Assembly: GCF_910596095.1 (NCBI RefSeq)
Contig: NC_056552.1
Location: 17,743,111 to 17,807,110 of the forward strand
Source of the DNA: Thunnus maccoyii
Taxonomy: Eukaryota; Chordata; Actinopteri; Scombriformes; Scombridae
Length of the DNA: 64,000 nt
Direction of reading: 5' to 3'
Translations under genes and position numbers: made by a program
Shown: positions 48,522 to 60,100 of the stretch, piece after piece
Position numbering within the stretch: the stretch's first letter is position 1
Layout: the number at the start of each line of letters is the position of its first letter
Notes under the pieces: generated by a model
Told to the model about the DNA's origin: nothing
What the model saw: the letters and a program-made list of their open reading frames with translations, nothing else
The model's database searches: none

Positions 48522-49660
48522 TTAAGCTCTCACTGCTGATGACACACCACAGAATGCAAATTGCAAGATCCTTGCTGCTGAAACTGGTGAGAAAATGCCC
48601 CAGAGGTCGAATAAACACATCTAAACATGTCTGCTGTGGAGTGAATGTGTCCTTATTGTCAAACTTGCATGAATGCATCGTGTGTGAGCACAAGTGTTTG
48701 TAGCGTAGAGGATAATCAGGCCCAGTTATGTAACCATGACCTTTCTGACCCTCTGCGGTGCTGACAGTGCCCTATGCATTTCTATGTGTACTTTCTGACC
48801 TCTGCCCTGCCACACAGTCAGCCATGGAGCCGGTGGCCAAGGACAGCTTATATCTCTCTCCTCGCTCAAAGCCGCTGAAGCGTGCCGCTAAGTTTATGGC
48901 GTCACCGAAGAGCTCGGGTCACCGCACATCACACCTCGCCACTCTATCTCCTCCTCCTCCTCAACTGTCCATCTGTGCTCTCCCCCCCCCCCCTCTCTCT
49001 CTTTCCCTTGCCACAGGGTGCGCTGTGTGAATGCAGCATTTACAGTGAAATATTCTTGCTGCCTCTATTCATTCCTCTCACTTCTCCCTCCATCTGCTTT
49101 CTCCCCTTCTTCCTGTTTTCCCTGCCTGAGGGGGGATGCAATGTGAATGCTGCACCGTCATCTGAACTCACTTTCTCTCCCTCCCCCTCTTCTCTCATTT
49201 TCTCAAGGAAAATATTGTGTAAAGCCTTTGGGCTCGGGCCACTAAGCCATGTTGCATACAGTGACCAGAGAGTGGATGAGCTGACTGCTCTGCCCCCGCT
49301 GACACAATTGCTTTGTTTGATGAGGATGATGCTTCTTGGCTGCTCTCTTCGCTCAGTGCGGCAATGTGTTTGACGGTGGTAATGTAAATTGTTATGGTTC
49401 ATTTCTAGCTTTGTGCAGTCTGCACATCTGGGTTTGAAGAGCTTCTTTCCAAAACAAGATATTGCCTGTGTTACTGAAGCACCGAGCCAAGAACATCAGG
49501 TTGCAATATTTTTCCAACATGAATACACAGTGTTTTTGGGGCAGATAAACTTCATTTGGTTCGGATTTATCCATTTCCAATAATTTTTCCATTTAGTGTG
49601 CACATTTTTGTGAGAAAATAAAAGGAAATTAATATTTCTCTATGATGACAACACCCACAA

Positions 49661-49704
49661 ATGGATGGATGGATGGATGGATGAATGGATGGATGGATGG
49701 ATGG
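49661..49704. repeat. (GGAT)n microsatellite
   Basis: About eleven GGAT units with one GAAT variant. Confidence 0.95.
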
Positions 49705-49806
49705 AAGTGAAGTTTGGAGGTTGAGGACTCTGCCCTGGTTTCTGTCAAACCTCCATCGGTGCTCACTTGTTTTGGATGTCCTTGTGGTCCTTGTGGGAGA
49801 TTACAG

Positions 49807-49872
49807 TGCGTGTGTGTGTGTGTGTGTGTATGTGCACTCAAGTGTAGGTACTGTGTGTCCTTGTGAATTTAA

Positions 49873-49908
<36 letters not shown>
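49807..49908. repeat. Two (GT)n microsatellites
   Basis: GT runs at 49807-49834 and 49876-49908, separated by 41 bases of unique sequence. Confidence 0.93.
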
Positions 49909-51214
49909 TTCACCCCGTGTGTGCAGAGCTGTCCAGAGTGGTGTGCTCAGCAGTCGTGCTCGGCTGCACACTAACACGATGTGACAGGGTAGAAATACCA
50001 GTACGCTCTCGCCCACCCACCGTCACACACAGCAACCTCACCCGCCACAGCCACCACCGCCGCCGACCCCCTCCCCCCATCACTTCCCACTCCGCCGCAC
50101 TGCGCCCACACCCCATTGGCTGTCTACTTCCGTCACTCCATGTCTTCTGCTCGGAGACAGAACCATGTTCTCCCTCCTCCTTCATTCCACCTCACCCAAA
50201 AATCCTTCCCCCCTTGTTTGCCTGCTTACCAGCAGCGTTACGTGGGGTCTTAATATACATCATTAAGTGACGTGGTATCAAATGGGACATATTATGCAAT
50301 ATCCCATTATGCAACGCCACATTTCCATATGTTCACCCGCCCAGCCCCTCGAGATGAGCTCTTTTCCTGTACTTTCTCTCCTTCTTTCAATATCTTCCTG
50401 CTGGTTGGCTTCCAAAAACGATGAGCGAAGGTGACAGTCACAGCAGGGGACGAGTCATTTGACATTTGCAGTTATCACAGTTTGAACCCTGACCTCTGTG
50501 CTTTCGCAGCTGGCGAGTGCAAGCAGGACAAGGACAAGGACAAGGAGAAATTTAAATACCACATCATCCTCTCATCTTAACATCCTGATATGGGAGAATT
50601 CAAAGGACACCCTTCTTAAAACCTTCAGCTACAGTATCTGGGGAAAGTTGACTTATCATGCAACACCCTGCTTCATATTTATACTATTACACATTTTCAT
50701 GCCACATTTCACATTTTTCATTTCAAAGTCCGGTGATTGGCCACTAAGAGTTTTCAGTGCCTTGCTCAAGGACATTTCTGCATTACTTCTTGCCTGCTGC
50801 ATATTTTCCATTACAGTGTTTTTTCCAATACGTATTAACAAGCAACATAAGACATAAACACACTGAATACACACAAAGACAGATAGAAGCCAATATTCTG
50901 CACTATATACAATATACTGCACTACAGTACCTGCAGTAGGCTATATGTATATATAAATACATACACATGCACAGGTATATAATATATACATACATATATA
51001 TACATATTCACACATTTGTTCAAAGTCAAACTTTCATTCTTCTGCCACTTCAGACCAAATTTCAACATGAACGACCCATGAAAGTAACCACTGTCTTGAG
51101 TAAACATATGACGAGTCTTCTGGGAAACAGCAAGCAGTTTTGTTTTTTTTGTTTTTTTGTTTGCTGCTGTCAAACCTGTAAGGCACACTGTGTAGTGGCA
51201 CGCTCAGCATGGTT

Positions 51215-51695
51215 AACAAAAAAGAAGGCAGGGAAAGATTGTTAAACTTTGGCAAAAGACCATTGGCACCAAACTTGAATGATCTTGGCCATGTTAATCA
51301 AGTTAGAGCCACTCAGAAGCCAAAGGCCATCCTGGCGGACCCTCAACGCCCTCTTCATGCAAAGTTTCGACTCCTGCCATCAGGGAGGAGGCACACTTTC
51401 CCTAGGAGGGCCAAATGAAACAGATATCTGAGATCATTTGTTCCCTCAGCTGTTGGGTTCTTAAACAAGCTGTAGGCCTAGTTGCTATTGCACATACACT
51501 TTAACAAAGGACTGATGGATTCTTAGTGCTTTTATAGCTCATTGCAACTTTATTATGATGACATTTACAGTATGTTTATTATATGTATTTATGTCTTCTT
51601 ATTTATTTTTATGATGTGCATTGGTTGTGTTGAATACTGTTTGCAAACCAAATTGCCTTCTGGGGATAATAAAGACTATCCAATCCAATCCAACA
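51215..51695 (+). mobile_element. LINE 3' fragment (L2/Rex1-like tail with reverse-transcriptase C-terminal relic)
   Basis: At about 51335-51415 the plus frame reads ADPQRPLHAKFRLLPSGRRH then TFPRRAK. This resembles the 'DPSHPLY..F.LLPSGRR..VPR' block found after the reverse transcriptase in fish L2/Rex1-type LINEs. The element ends with 'aattgccttctggggataataaagactatccaatccaatcc', the usual short-repeat tail of these elements. It is 5' truncated and the frame is broken, so inactive. Confidence 0.75.
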
Positions 51696-51821
51696 GTTGT
51701 TTGCTGTTAATTTAATTTGGGATGAAATCCAGGGAGTACAATAAAATGTTCCATGAACATATTTATAATGCATCAACTGGTGATTGGTATATCTGGAGAC
51801 AAGTTGAATATTATTCTCAAC

Positions 51822-52290
51822 CAGTGGTGGAGGAAATAGATCCTTTATTTAAAGGATGGGGTCACAATTTTCCAAGTTTGTCCTAAAACTATAATCAGGT
51901 GCTCAAATGAACACTGACACAAGTTTGTTTTTTCTTGTTGTAATCATTCCTCCTGTTCATACTGGCCATTAAGAGATTCCTTCATAATATACTTTCAGTG
52001 TAAGTGATGGGGGACAAGGAAGCTAATATGACGCTTCAGCCGTCCAAATTAGTCAAATCAACTGGATATCTTTCAGTGTTCTTTTTGGTGCCTAATTCCC
52101 CTTTTCTGTCCTTCCACTGCAGCTCAACAGAGAAACACTGTTCACAGAAACATAAAGTTTCAACACAAATTTTAAACTGAAAAGACTAACTTTATTTGAC
52201 TAGCTCTCCTATCCTTTAAGTACAAGTGTCAATACTGTGACATAAAAATACTACAAGTAAAAGTCCCACATTGAAAATGCCACTAAAGTA
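51822..52290. mobile_element. hAT-like MITE interrupted by a nested insertion
   Basis: Left terminus CAGTGGTGGAGGAAATAGATCC at 51822. The body resumes after 52219 with 'gtacaagtgtcaatactgtgacataaaaatactacaagtaaaagt', the same family as the copy in csf3 intron 2. The right part is lost beyond about 52290. Positions 51853-52215 are a second, separate element. Confidence 0.65.
51853..52215. mobile_element. Second TTAA-flanked MITE-like family, nested copy
   Basis: Starts AGGATGGGGTCACAATTTTCC, ends CTCTCCTATCCT, and is flanked by TTAA at 51849-51852 and 52216-52219. The ends are short inverted repeats (AGGAT/ATCCT). It contains 'tgtaagtgatgggggacaa' and 'cttcagccgtccaaattagtcaa', phrases I recognise from a high-copy fish repeat. 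Non-coding, 363 bases. Confidence 0.75.
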
Positions 52291-53838
52291 AGACTGCACT
52301 TATTTTCTGACAACATGTTGTTCTCATGGATTAAAAGGTGCAGAAGCTGTTCCCCTAGAGAAGACCTCCTCCTCCCAAAAAAGCCAGCCCTGAACAGTCC
52401 TGTCCTGATTCTGGGTTCCACAGAAGTGCTTGATAGTAAAGACGAGTGGCTTGGAGGGAAGGAAAGAGAAGGGACAGCATTAGTCTCTCCCCTCACCATT
52501 TTGACCTTTTATACATGAAGAATCTATATTAAGACTGAACACCCTGTCTATATTTTCTTTCTGCATCACTCTCCTTCTCACCTCTCCTCCGCTCTGTGGG
52601 CTTACGTGCACTTTCTCCCCCTCCTCCTCTGTCTCCTCTTCCTCCTCCTCCTCCTCCTCCTCCATCTCTCCATCCTGTGTTTTTCTCTGTCCTCAGGGAG
52701 ACGGCTGCATGCAGAAGCATTGTGGATCACTGAGCTTGAAGACACTGTCTCTAAAAATTGCTCCATTCTTCCACAGAGCGTTTTTCTAAAGTGCTGAGCG
52801 GGACAGGCAGTTTGATATGATGCTGCAATTACAATCTTGGAATATTTGTTCTGCAAGCTGAGGCCTCTGTCACAAAATGGATCCGGTTCTGATGCATTAT
52901 TGATGTAATAAGATTTATCTGTCCTTGTCATAGGCTATCAAGTCATATTGGATGTTTAAAGTAGTTTAAAGTAGGCAGTTTTGGGTATTATTATCGTGAT
53001 GTGAATTTGTCCTAACATCAGTCATTTGTAATATATAAAAACAACACTTATAAAGCTCTTCAATCCCAGATTTTGTCTATAATAGTGTAAATTTCACAGC
53101 AGCACAGCCCTGGGGGTGTCCATCTTGGATCTTCTCCAGTCCAGTGGAGGCGTGGGGGGGATGGGGTGTGTGAAGCCTGGTGGAGGCTACATTTTGGCTC
53201 CCTTCCAGTCCAGTGGGCATGAAGCAGGCCTCAGAGGCTCCTGGGATTTCCCTTTACACCAAACTCCCCCCTCTTGCCCTCCATTAACCAAATAGGGGAG
53301 AGAATTGTTTAACTGGACATATAAAAGACTGTGTGCATGCTGTGGAGAACAGGAATAAATCAGGAGTAAGAGGAGTCGGGAAGAAGCAGTGAAACACCAC
53401 GAGAAAGTAGATGATGGAGAGAGAGGGACAGAAAGAAAGTGCGTGTGTGGAATCAGCGGGGTGCTAGTTTAAAACACAGAAATATCATAATTCTGCTCCG
53501 CTGCATCTGATTCATCTGCGTGCTGCAAAACGCACAGGCCCATGATAGATGTTTATGAGCTAATGTCAATTTTCTTCTGTGAATTTACTGTCAGTGGATG
53601 ATGAATGCACTCAATATCACCGGTTATTCATCGCATACATTCTCTGCAACAGCTCCCACCACAGAACAATGTATCATAGCCACCAACAGGTGTCGGCATT
53701 GTCCAGCTTGTTCTCAGGTCACTGAAGGGATCAGAGTGGCAGAGAGAGCTTCCCTCTCAAAACTACTAATGCTCCATGTGGTTTAACACCGCACTGTTGT
53801 CATAGCTCAGTTATTAAGTGTGACAAAGGCCAAGAAAC

Positions 53839-53863
53839 GTGTGTGTGTGTGTGTGTGTGTGTA
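53839..53863. repeat. (GT)n microsatellite
   Basis: About 12 GT units. Confidence 0.9.
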
Positions 53864-54805
53864 TTTGCAGGAAGGAACAAGTTTTCGTGTGCACATATAT
53901 ATAAATAAACACATATCATGCATGCAGACACTGAAGCTGCAGAGAGTACACAACAATGCTGTACATGAAAGCAGGTGAAGGACAGCGTGTGTACAGGGTG
54001 TCACCTCATCCTCTCGGCTCAACCTTGTATGTGTATGTGTGTGCGCGCTTGTGCATGTGCGTGCTTGTCCTTGTCCTGGCCATGCTTCTGTAAGCGACCC
54101 ACATCAATTCATAAGGCCTCTGCCCTTTTCCTGGGGCTGCCTGGGAAATGTGATGTGACATGCGGGATGAGCAAGATGGAGCGGGGTGGGAGGTGGGGGG
54201 GTGGGTGGGGGTTGTATAGGTGGGGTTAGGTAATTCCAGAGGACACTTGGATATGCAAGACTGAGAGTCAGGCTGTAAAACTGTGATGCAGACAGGTTTC
54301 ATTCTGACAAACCCCTGCATACTTTTATGGAGACAGTGAAGGACAGACATACATACAGAGATAAAAGCATTTACATTGACAGGACACACTGTACTGACAG
54401 GACAAAAATATCAAAGCATGAACACAGTTGTTCAATAAAAAATGTCCAGCACTGATAAAATATTACATTAATTCTCATTTATTAGCATAATTACAAACTA
54501 ATGAGTCCTGCCAGCCCTTCTATGTATTTTTACACTGTAACCAGTTGACTGAAATTGAAACATGCTGGATTGATTTAAGGTGCAAAACAGGAAGTGTAAA
54601 TGGAACTACTTCCCTCCCCCAGTCTCCCAATTCTGACTGCATTGCTTTAAATGTCACATTAACTGACCACAATAGAAATGTGTGCTTTGTTGCTGTTTTT
54701 CACAGTTTTTTTTCAGCAACTCTTTGCATGGACAGCAGCAGCCTTTGAAAAAAACATGACCTCAGTTTTGAGAAATTGAAACTTCTAAATAAAACAGCAA
54801 CAGTT

Positions 54806-54833
54806 CCCCCACCCCCCCACCCCCTCCACCCCC
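54806..54833 (-). other. G-quadruplex motif on the minus strand
   Basis: Plus-strand C-runs of 5, 7, 5 and 5 separated by one to four bases give four G-tracts of at least five on the minus strand with very short loops, which fits a stable intramolecular G4. Confidence 0.7.
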
Positions 54834-55256
54834 AGTACATTCAGCTACAGTAGCTGGTGGTGAGAGAGACACTTGTGCCCGTACTGGGCAGCAGATGAGA
54901 AAGAGGGCGAGGACAGCGAGAGAGAAAATCAGAGAAGGTGAAATCTATTAGTGTGACAGGCGTCCTATAGAGCCGGAGACCTCTGGGGACACACACCGAG
55001 TGCTCAGCGCAAAAGCAAGAGAGAGAGAGGGAGAGGGTGATTGGGCAAGAGACCTATACGATGAGACGAGAAGCCGACATATAAGGAAGTAAACCCAATG
55101 ACAGAATTAGAGGTATGAATTGCGAGGAAACAGAAAATTGTTTACATGTGCATGTACAGAAACCACTGAAACTGAACCTGGAGAGGCAATTCATACCACC
55201 ATATACAGCCTGTGTAGGAAAGTGAATTTAAAATGTGTGTATATGGTGTGTGATTG

Positions 55257-55280
55257 CATGTGTGTGTGTGTGTGTGTGTG
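55257..55280. repeat. (GT)n microsatellite
   Basis: About 12 TG units. Confidence 0.9.
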
Positions 55281-56003
55281 GAGATTGATAGGCCTGCATG
55301 CGCCTATGTATTTGTGTGAATGCGGGCATGTTCTCCCCTCCCCCTCTCTTTTGAGTGCTACCAGGATGAGTGTGTTCCATATGTATGTCAGCTCCGATCA
55401 CTCAGTGAAACATGGGGTGGAGAGAGGAAGAGGAAGAGGAGGGTGGGGAGGCTCACTCACGTCTACATCAGTCTATGGGTGACTGAGCATCTCAGACCTG
55501 AGGTGAGAAAAAAAAAAAGTTTTTTGGGGAGGAGGTGATAGATGAGAGTTGAGAGAGGTGTTCTTTGGGGAGGGAGGGATGGATGGATGGAAATAATATT
55601 CTTTCAGTGGTTTCAGCTTCTTGGGAGAATTATTGGTTTACTGCTAACATTCGTTCCTCCCTCCCTTACTTTTTTTTTCTTTCTTTCTTTTTTCTTTCCC
55701 TCCTCTCTATTCTTGCTCACCATTTCTCTCTGTCTGCTGTCAGTCTCCGTCCTTCTCCCTCTACACTGCCCCACCCATGTGTACTTTGACACCCAACCCC
55801 TGCTCTGCACGGCAGAGGGCTGGCCCCAGCCTTCAGTGTCCTAGACCTCAGTCATGTGACGCTGACCTGCTATGTTTTACAAGGCTGCAGTGCAGCAAGG
55901 GGGCCTCCAAGGAAAAGGGCTGCGTTCACCAGCGGCAGGAAACAAAGCACAGCTCGGTGGGGAGAAGGCGAGTGTGTGTTTGAGTGAGTGTGAGTGAGGA
56001 GAT

Positions 56004-56036
56004 TGTGTGTGTGTGTGTGTGTGTGTATGTGTGTGG
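56004..56036. repeat. (GT)n microsatellite
   Basis: GT run with one TATG interruption. Confidence 0.9.
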
Positions 56037-57135
56037 GTGGTTGGGGGGGTCAGGAAGCAGTATTTCAAGGGATGGAACTCCACTATAAAAAGTTTGACAT
56101 CAAGAAGCATGGCAGGCAGCGTTCAAACGTGCTGCGTTGTTGTCTGCCTGAGAAGGAAAGTCTTTGATCAAAGCGAGTTGGATTTTTTCCACCTGGCTGA
56201 CGTTAGATTTTTCAACTCTTATTGACATGCTCAGATGAGCTCTGGCCTTAATCTCCTCTCTCCTTCTCCCTCTCGCTCTTCATCTCCCTTCCTCTCTCCC
56301 TGCATTAAATCTCACGCATCTGAGCCTCCTCTCCCTCTTTCCCCTCCTCTCCAGCTCTCTGGTTTATTCCCAAATGAGCTGACCTTCACTATCGCTCAGC
56401 TCTGTAGAGCCGTAAGTCTGCTCTCGCTTGCTCTGTGGCTGTAATCTATGGCTGTAGACGCAGACGTATCCTGTTGCCCTCCCAGCCTCCTACGCACAAG
56501 AGCGCACATGCACAAACATGCACATGCATGCACACAAAAGAGATTACACACAGCAAAGTAAGTACATGAAGGATGACCACAGATACTTGCAAGCAAGTGT
56601 GGACACACACAAATGCATACAAGCACACACACATCTGTGTCATTCCTGGGAGATTTTAGCCCATTAAATGAGAGCAGCCCGGTCCAGTCTCTCAGATCGC
56701 TGCCGTTCCCCCCTCTTTGTTCCCCAAATCAGGAACAGCTGTGCTCCTCCACAGTTGTAAGTCACTCACTCAGTGGAAATTTAAAAGCCATTAACCGAGC
56801 CCCTCATTGCTACCCCACCCCTTTCTGTGTATGAGTGTGTGTGTCTCCGTGTCTGTCTCGCTTATCTGTGTCTGCACAGAGAGATGCAGACACATTTTTA
56901 TACGCACTTGTGTGCACATGCAGAAAGTCAAAGTACCCCCTCGGCCCTGTACATTCGAGACAGCGCCTCTTAAAGCGGCCTCCCTTGTTGAATCACAGAA
57001 CAGCCGTGTTTTCAAGTGAAACATTTCAAGCAGAGCGCGGACTCATCTGTGTTTGGCTCACTGCATGGCTGTGCCGTGATCTGCCTCCCACACCTTGAAC
57101 ACTTCGCTGTGTTCCAGCCAGCGAGTAGCTCGGTG

Positions 57136-57151
57136 GGGTCACATGAGGTCA
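57136..57151 (+). promoter_or_regulatory. DR4-type nuclear receptor element
   Basis: GGGTCA, four bases (CATG), then AGGTCA: two perfect half-sites as a direct repeat with spacing 4, the arrangement preferred by thyroid hormone receptor and LXR heterodimers with RXR. Sequence match only; no evidence of use. Confidence 0.35.
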
Positions 57152-60100
57152 TGTTGTCTTTGAGCGTGGAACAACAAAAACAAGGCCCCGCTGAAATAGC
57201 TCGCTGCTTGTCCACTTTCTTGGCTTAGCCAGCGAATTACTGTGCCAGGAAAGAACAACAAGCCCGGAGCCTTTCATAAGGCGAGCCCTTCGAGCTCACT
57301 ACATCGACGCAGGCACAGCTGCACGCATGAACACACACACACCAAGCAGATGTTCATGGAGACAGAGACAGAGAGATAGAAAGACAAGGAAAGGAGGAGA
57401 TAAAGGAAAAGGGAGAGGGACCATGACAAGGAGAGCGGACATTTGGATGCCAAAAGTCAAATCTATGGTTCTTTCCGCTGTTTTTCTTTTGTCCCCTCCT
57501 CCTCCTTCCCTCCCTCCTCTATCTCCTGTGGAGATCTCTCATTTCCTGCAGGCCCAATGTTGATTTCATACTGGAGCTCAGGGCTCAGAGTGGGAGTCTG
57601 TGAGATGAGTAAGGGGGGAACGTGGGGAGGTGAAGTGTGGGGGTATTTGGGTTCAGGCCAAAAACAACCTTCACCTCCACTTCTCTCAACCACTCTGCTG
57701 ATTTTTAAAATGTGAGCATGCTAGTAGAAGTTTTTTTTACTCGGCCTAAAATCACACACACCTCAACACCTAAGAAAGGCCACAGTACAACTACAGTCTT
57801 CTAGCAGCCAAACACTTGCTCCACTGGGGTGGCTGGAAAAGTGTATTGCTCAAGAGCACCTGAAAAATAGTTTGGTGAGAGGAGAAGCTGTTTTCTTTTC
57901 CAGTAAGTAGGCTTGTCCTCTTGTTGAGTTTGTTTTAGCCTAGATTCAACCCCGTTAGTCAAGTTGAAGGTGAAGAGGGTTATAAAAATTTTTTACTTTT
58001 TCATGTCCCCTGTTATTCATTTCTTCCTCTGTTGAGATTTTGTTGTAGATTCAGATTTATTTTAAAGCTGCAATAAAAAAGCTTTAAAACAAAGAAGAAT
58101 GCAAGCTGTACCTAGCATTCTAGCATTTTAGGACTCAAGTCCTTTTTTTAAAGACTCATTTTAGGAAACAAGTATTTCTACCCTGTCATCGATGGCAAAA
58201 TGACTTTCAAAATGCAAGATGCTAATGTGTTTCATTGTGTTGATATACTGTATATTTAGTTTATCTTAAAGGTGCTGAAAACATATTTTCCAAATCAGCT
58301 TCTTAATACGAGCGATTATCTTTCAAAGTTAGAACAGTTTTTTTATTTCACAAGAATGTATTTGTGTTCTTTTTTGTGATTTTCGACTGGTTTGATGTGG
58401 CTTTGTTGGAATGAGGTGACAGCACAAGATGTACTTCTGTGCGCCAATTAGAATTTAGCAGCATTTGAATTCACATTGTGGTGTAAATTGCTGGGTTGTT
58501 TGGTCGCTATTAATCACCACCGATCAAACTACACCCACGCAGTCCTGGTGAAGCACATTAGCTGGGTTTTTAAGAATTAAACTTATAATACATAATACCC
58601 AAGGATGGTTTTTTTTTCAAAACTTTACCTTGGAATGTTGCATATTTAGTCAATAACATTTAATGGCTTTAAGTACAATATACAAAAGATTCCAATTATT
58701 TAGTGCAGAAAATGATTCAGTTTTAAACCAAACCAAACAAGGTCATTATGATCTTCAAAAATCCATGACCTTTGAGGGTACAGATGACACACAGGCTAAT
58801 GGAGGAAATGGTTTTCTATGTGTTGTAACCATGACCTTTTATAGCTGTGGCAGATCAATTTACCAGCATACAAAAGCAGGATGAAGCCGTCTACACTAGA
58901 ACGATTTCCATATCTGATTTCGACTTTTAATCGTGTGTTTGTCTCACAAGTGGTAACCAAGGAAGAGGAAAAGGCCTGAAAAACAGAAGTTTGACCATTG
59001 TGTCTTTTTGGCACCGACGCTAATAACACGCACAGTTAGACTACCATGCATGGCAGATTGTAACACTCAGATAACTGTGGCACACGGGGCAATTTCTACT
59101 CTTCACTTCCTTTCTCTTATTGTTAGCATGGATGGGGCCTTCTAGACATGAACAGCTGTGGCCCTCAGCTTTCACTTCCCCTTCTATAAAACCACACATG
59201 TATCTGTTACCATAACAAGTTCTCTAAACGTGGCCTCTAATGCCCTCTGTACCTCCCCCATGCCAACACATGCACACATGTGCCTGCGGGCGTGCTTACA
59301 TATATATAGAAAACTGCTGCCACCAAGCTCATATGGAGCAGTCTAGTAGGCTGGTTGTCCCTTGAGTACTATGTTGTACACTAATGATATTTCCAGACTT
59401 CTGACAAGCAGTGGTTTTTGAAGAGATTTCTTTTTGAAAAAGGTGCAAATTTGTTTCTCAGCATGGAAGGGCGGCGTCAGGAACTTCCTGTGTGCAGGTC
59501 TCTCAACGTTATATTGTCACCTCTGTATGCAGAGTTGCACTCACTAGCTAACCACAACATAGATACCTCATTTGGCGTATTATTGGTGCCATGGCACTTA
59601 GAACACACACACATATACACACACAGCAAGCCAAACAGAGCGGCATTGCGTGACTGAGGCTTCACACCTCTCTTTCTCTCTTTCACTCAACGAAAGCATG
59701 AAAAATTCCCTCACCCACAGTAATGTGAGAAGTGTGTGTGTGTTTGTCTGAGTGACAGCATGTGTGCTTGCATTCAGTGTCTGTCTGGGCCACAGACTCT
59801 CTATGCCCTTGTTTGGCGTCTCTCTTTGTCATTTACACACTTGCTATATATGCACACATGCACATGCAGAAATAGACTGAGCAGCTCAGTGTGCCCTCTC
59901 ACACACCGGCTCTCGTCTGTTAGCGGGTAGCCAGTCAATTCAAATTCAGACAAATCACGCCTCACATGCTCCTGAGGTTTCTTTGTTTGTGACTTCACAG
60001 CTCTGTTTACATACAGTCCAGATATGCTCCTACACATTCACACTGTCTCTCTTAGTAATTTGTGAATGAACTTGCTGACACAATAGCTCAGCTTTCTCAT

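Noticed and set aside
49863-50270. 135-codon frame starting in a GT run
   Set aside because: Starts in a microsatellite and continues through C-rich low-complexity DNA; no recognisable protein.
52480-52931. Glu- or Arg-rich minus-strand frames
   Set aside because: Translations of a (CTC)n-rich pyrimidine tract at about 52615-52665.
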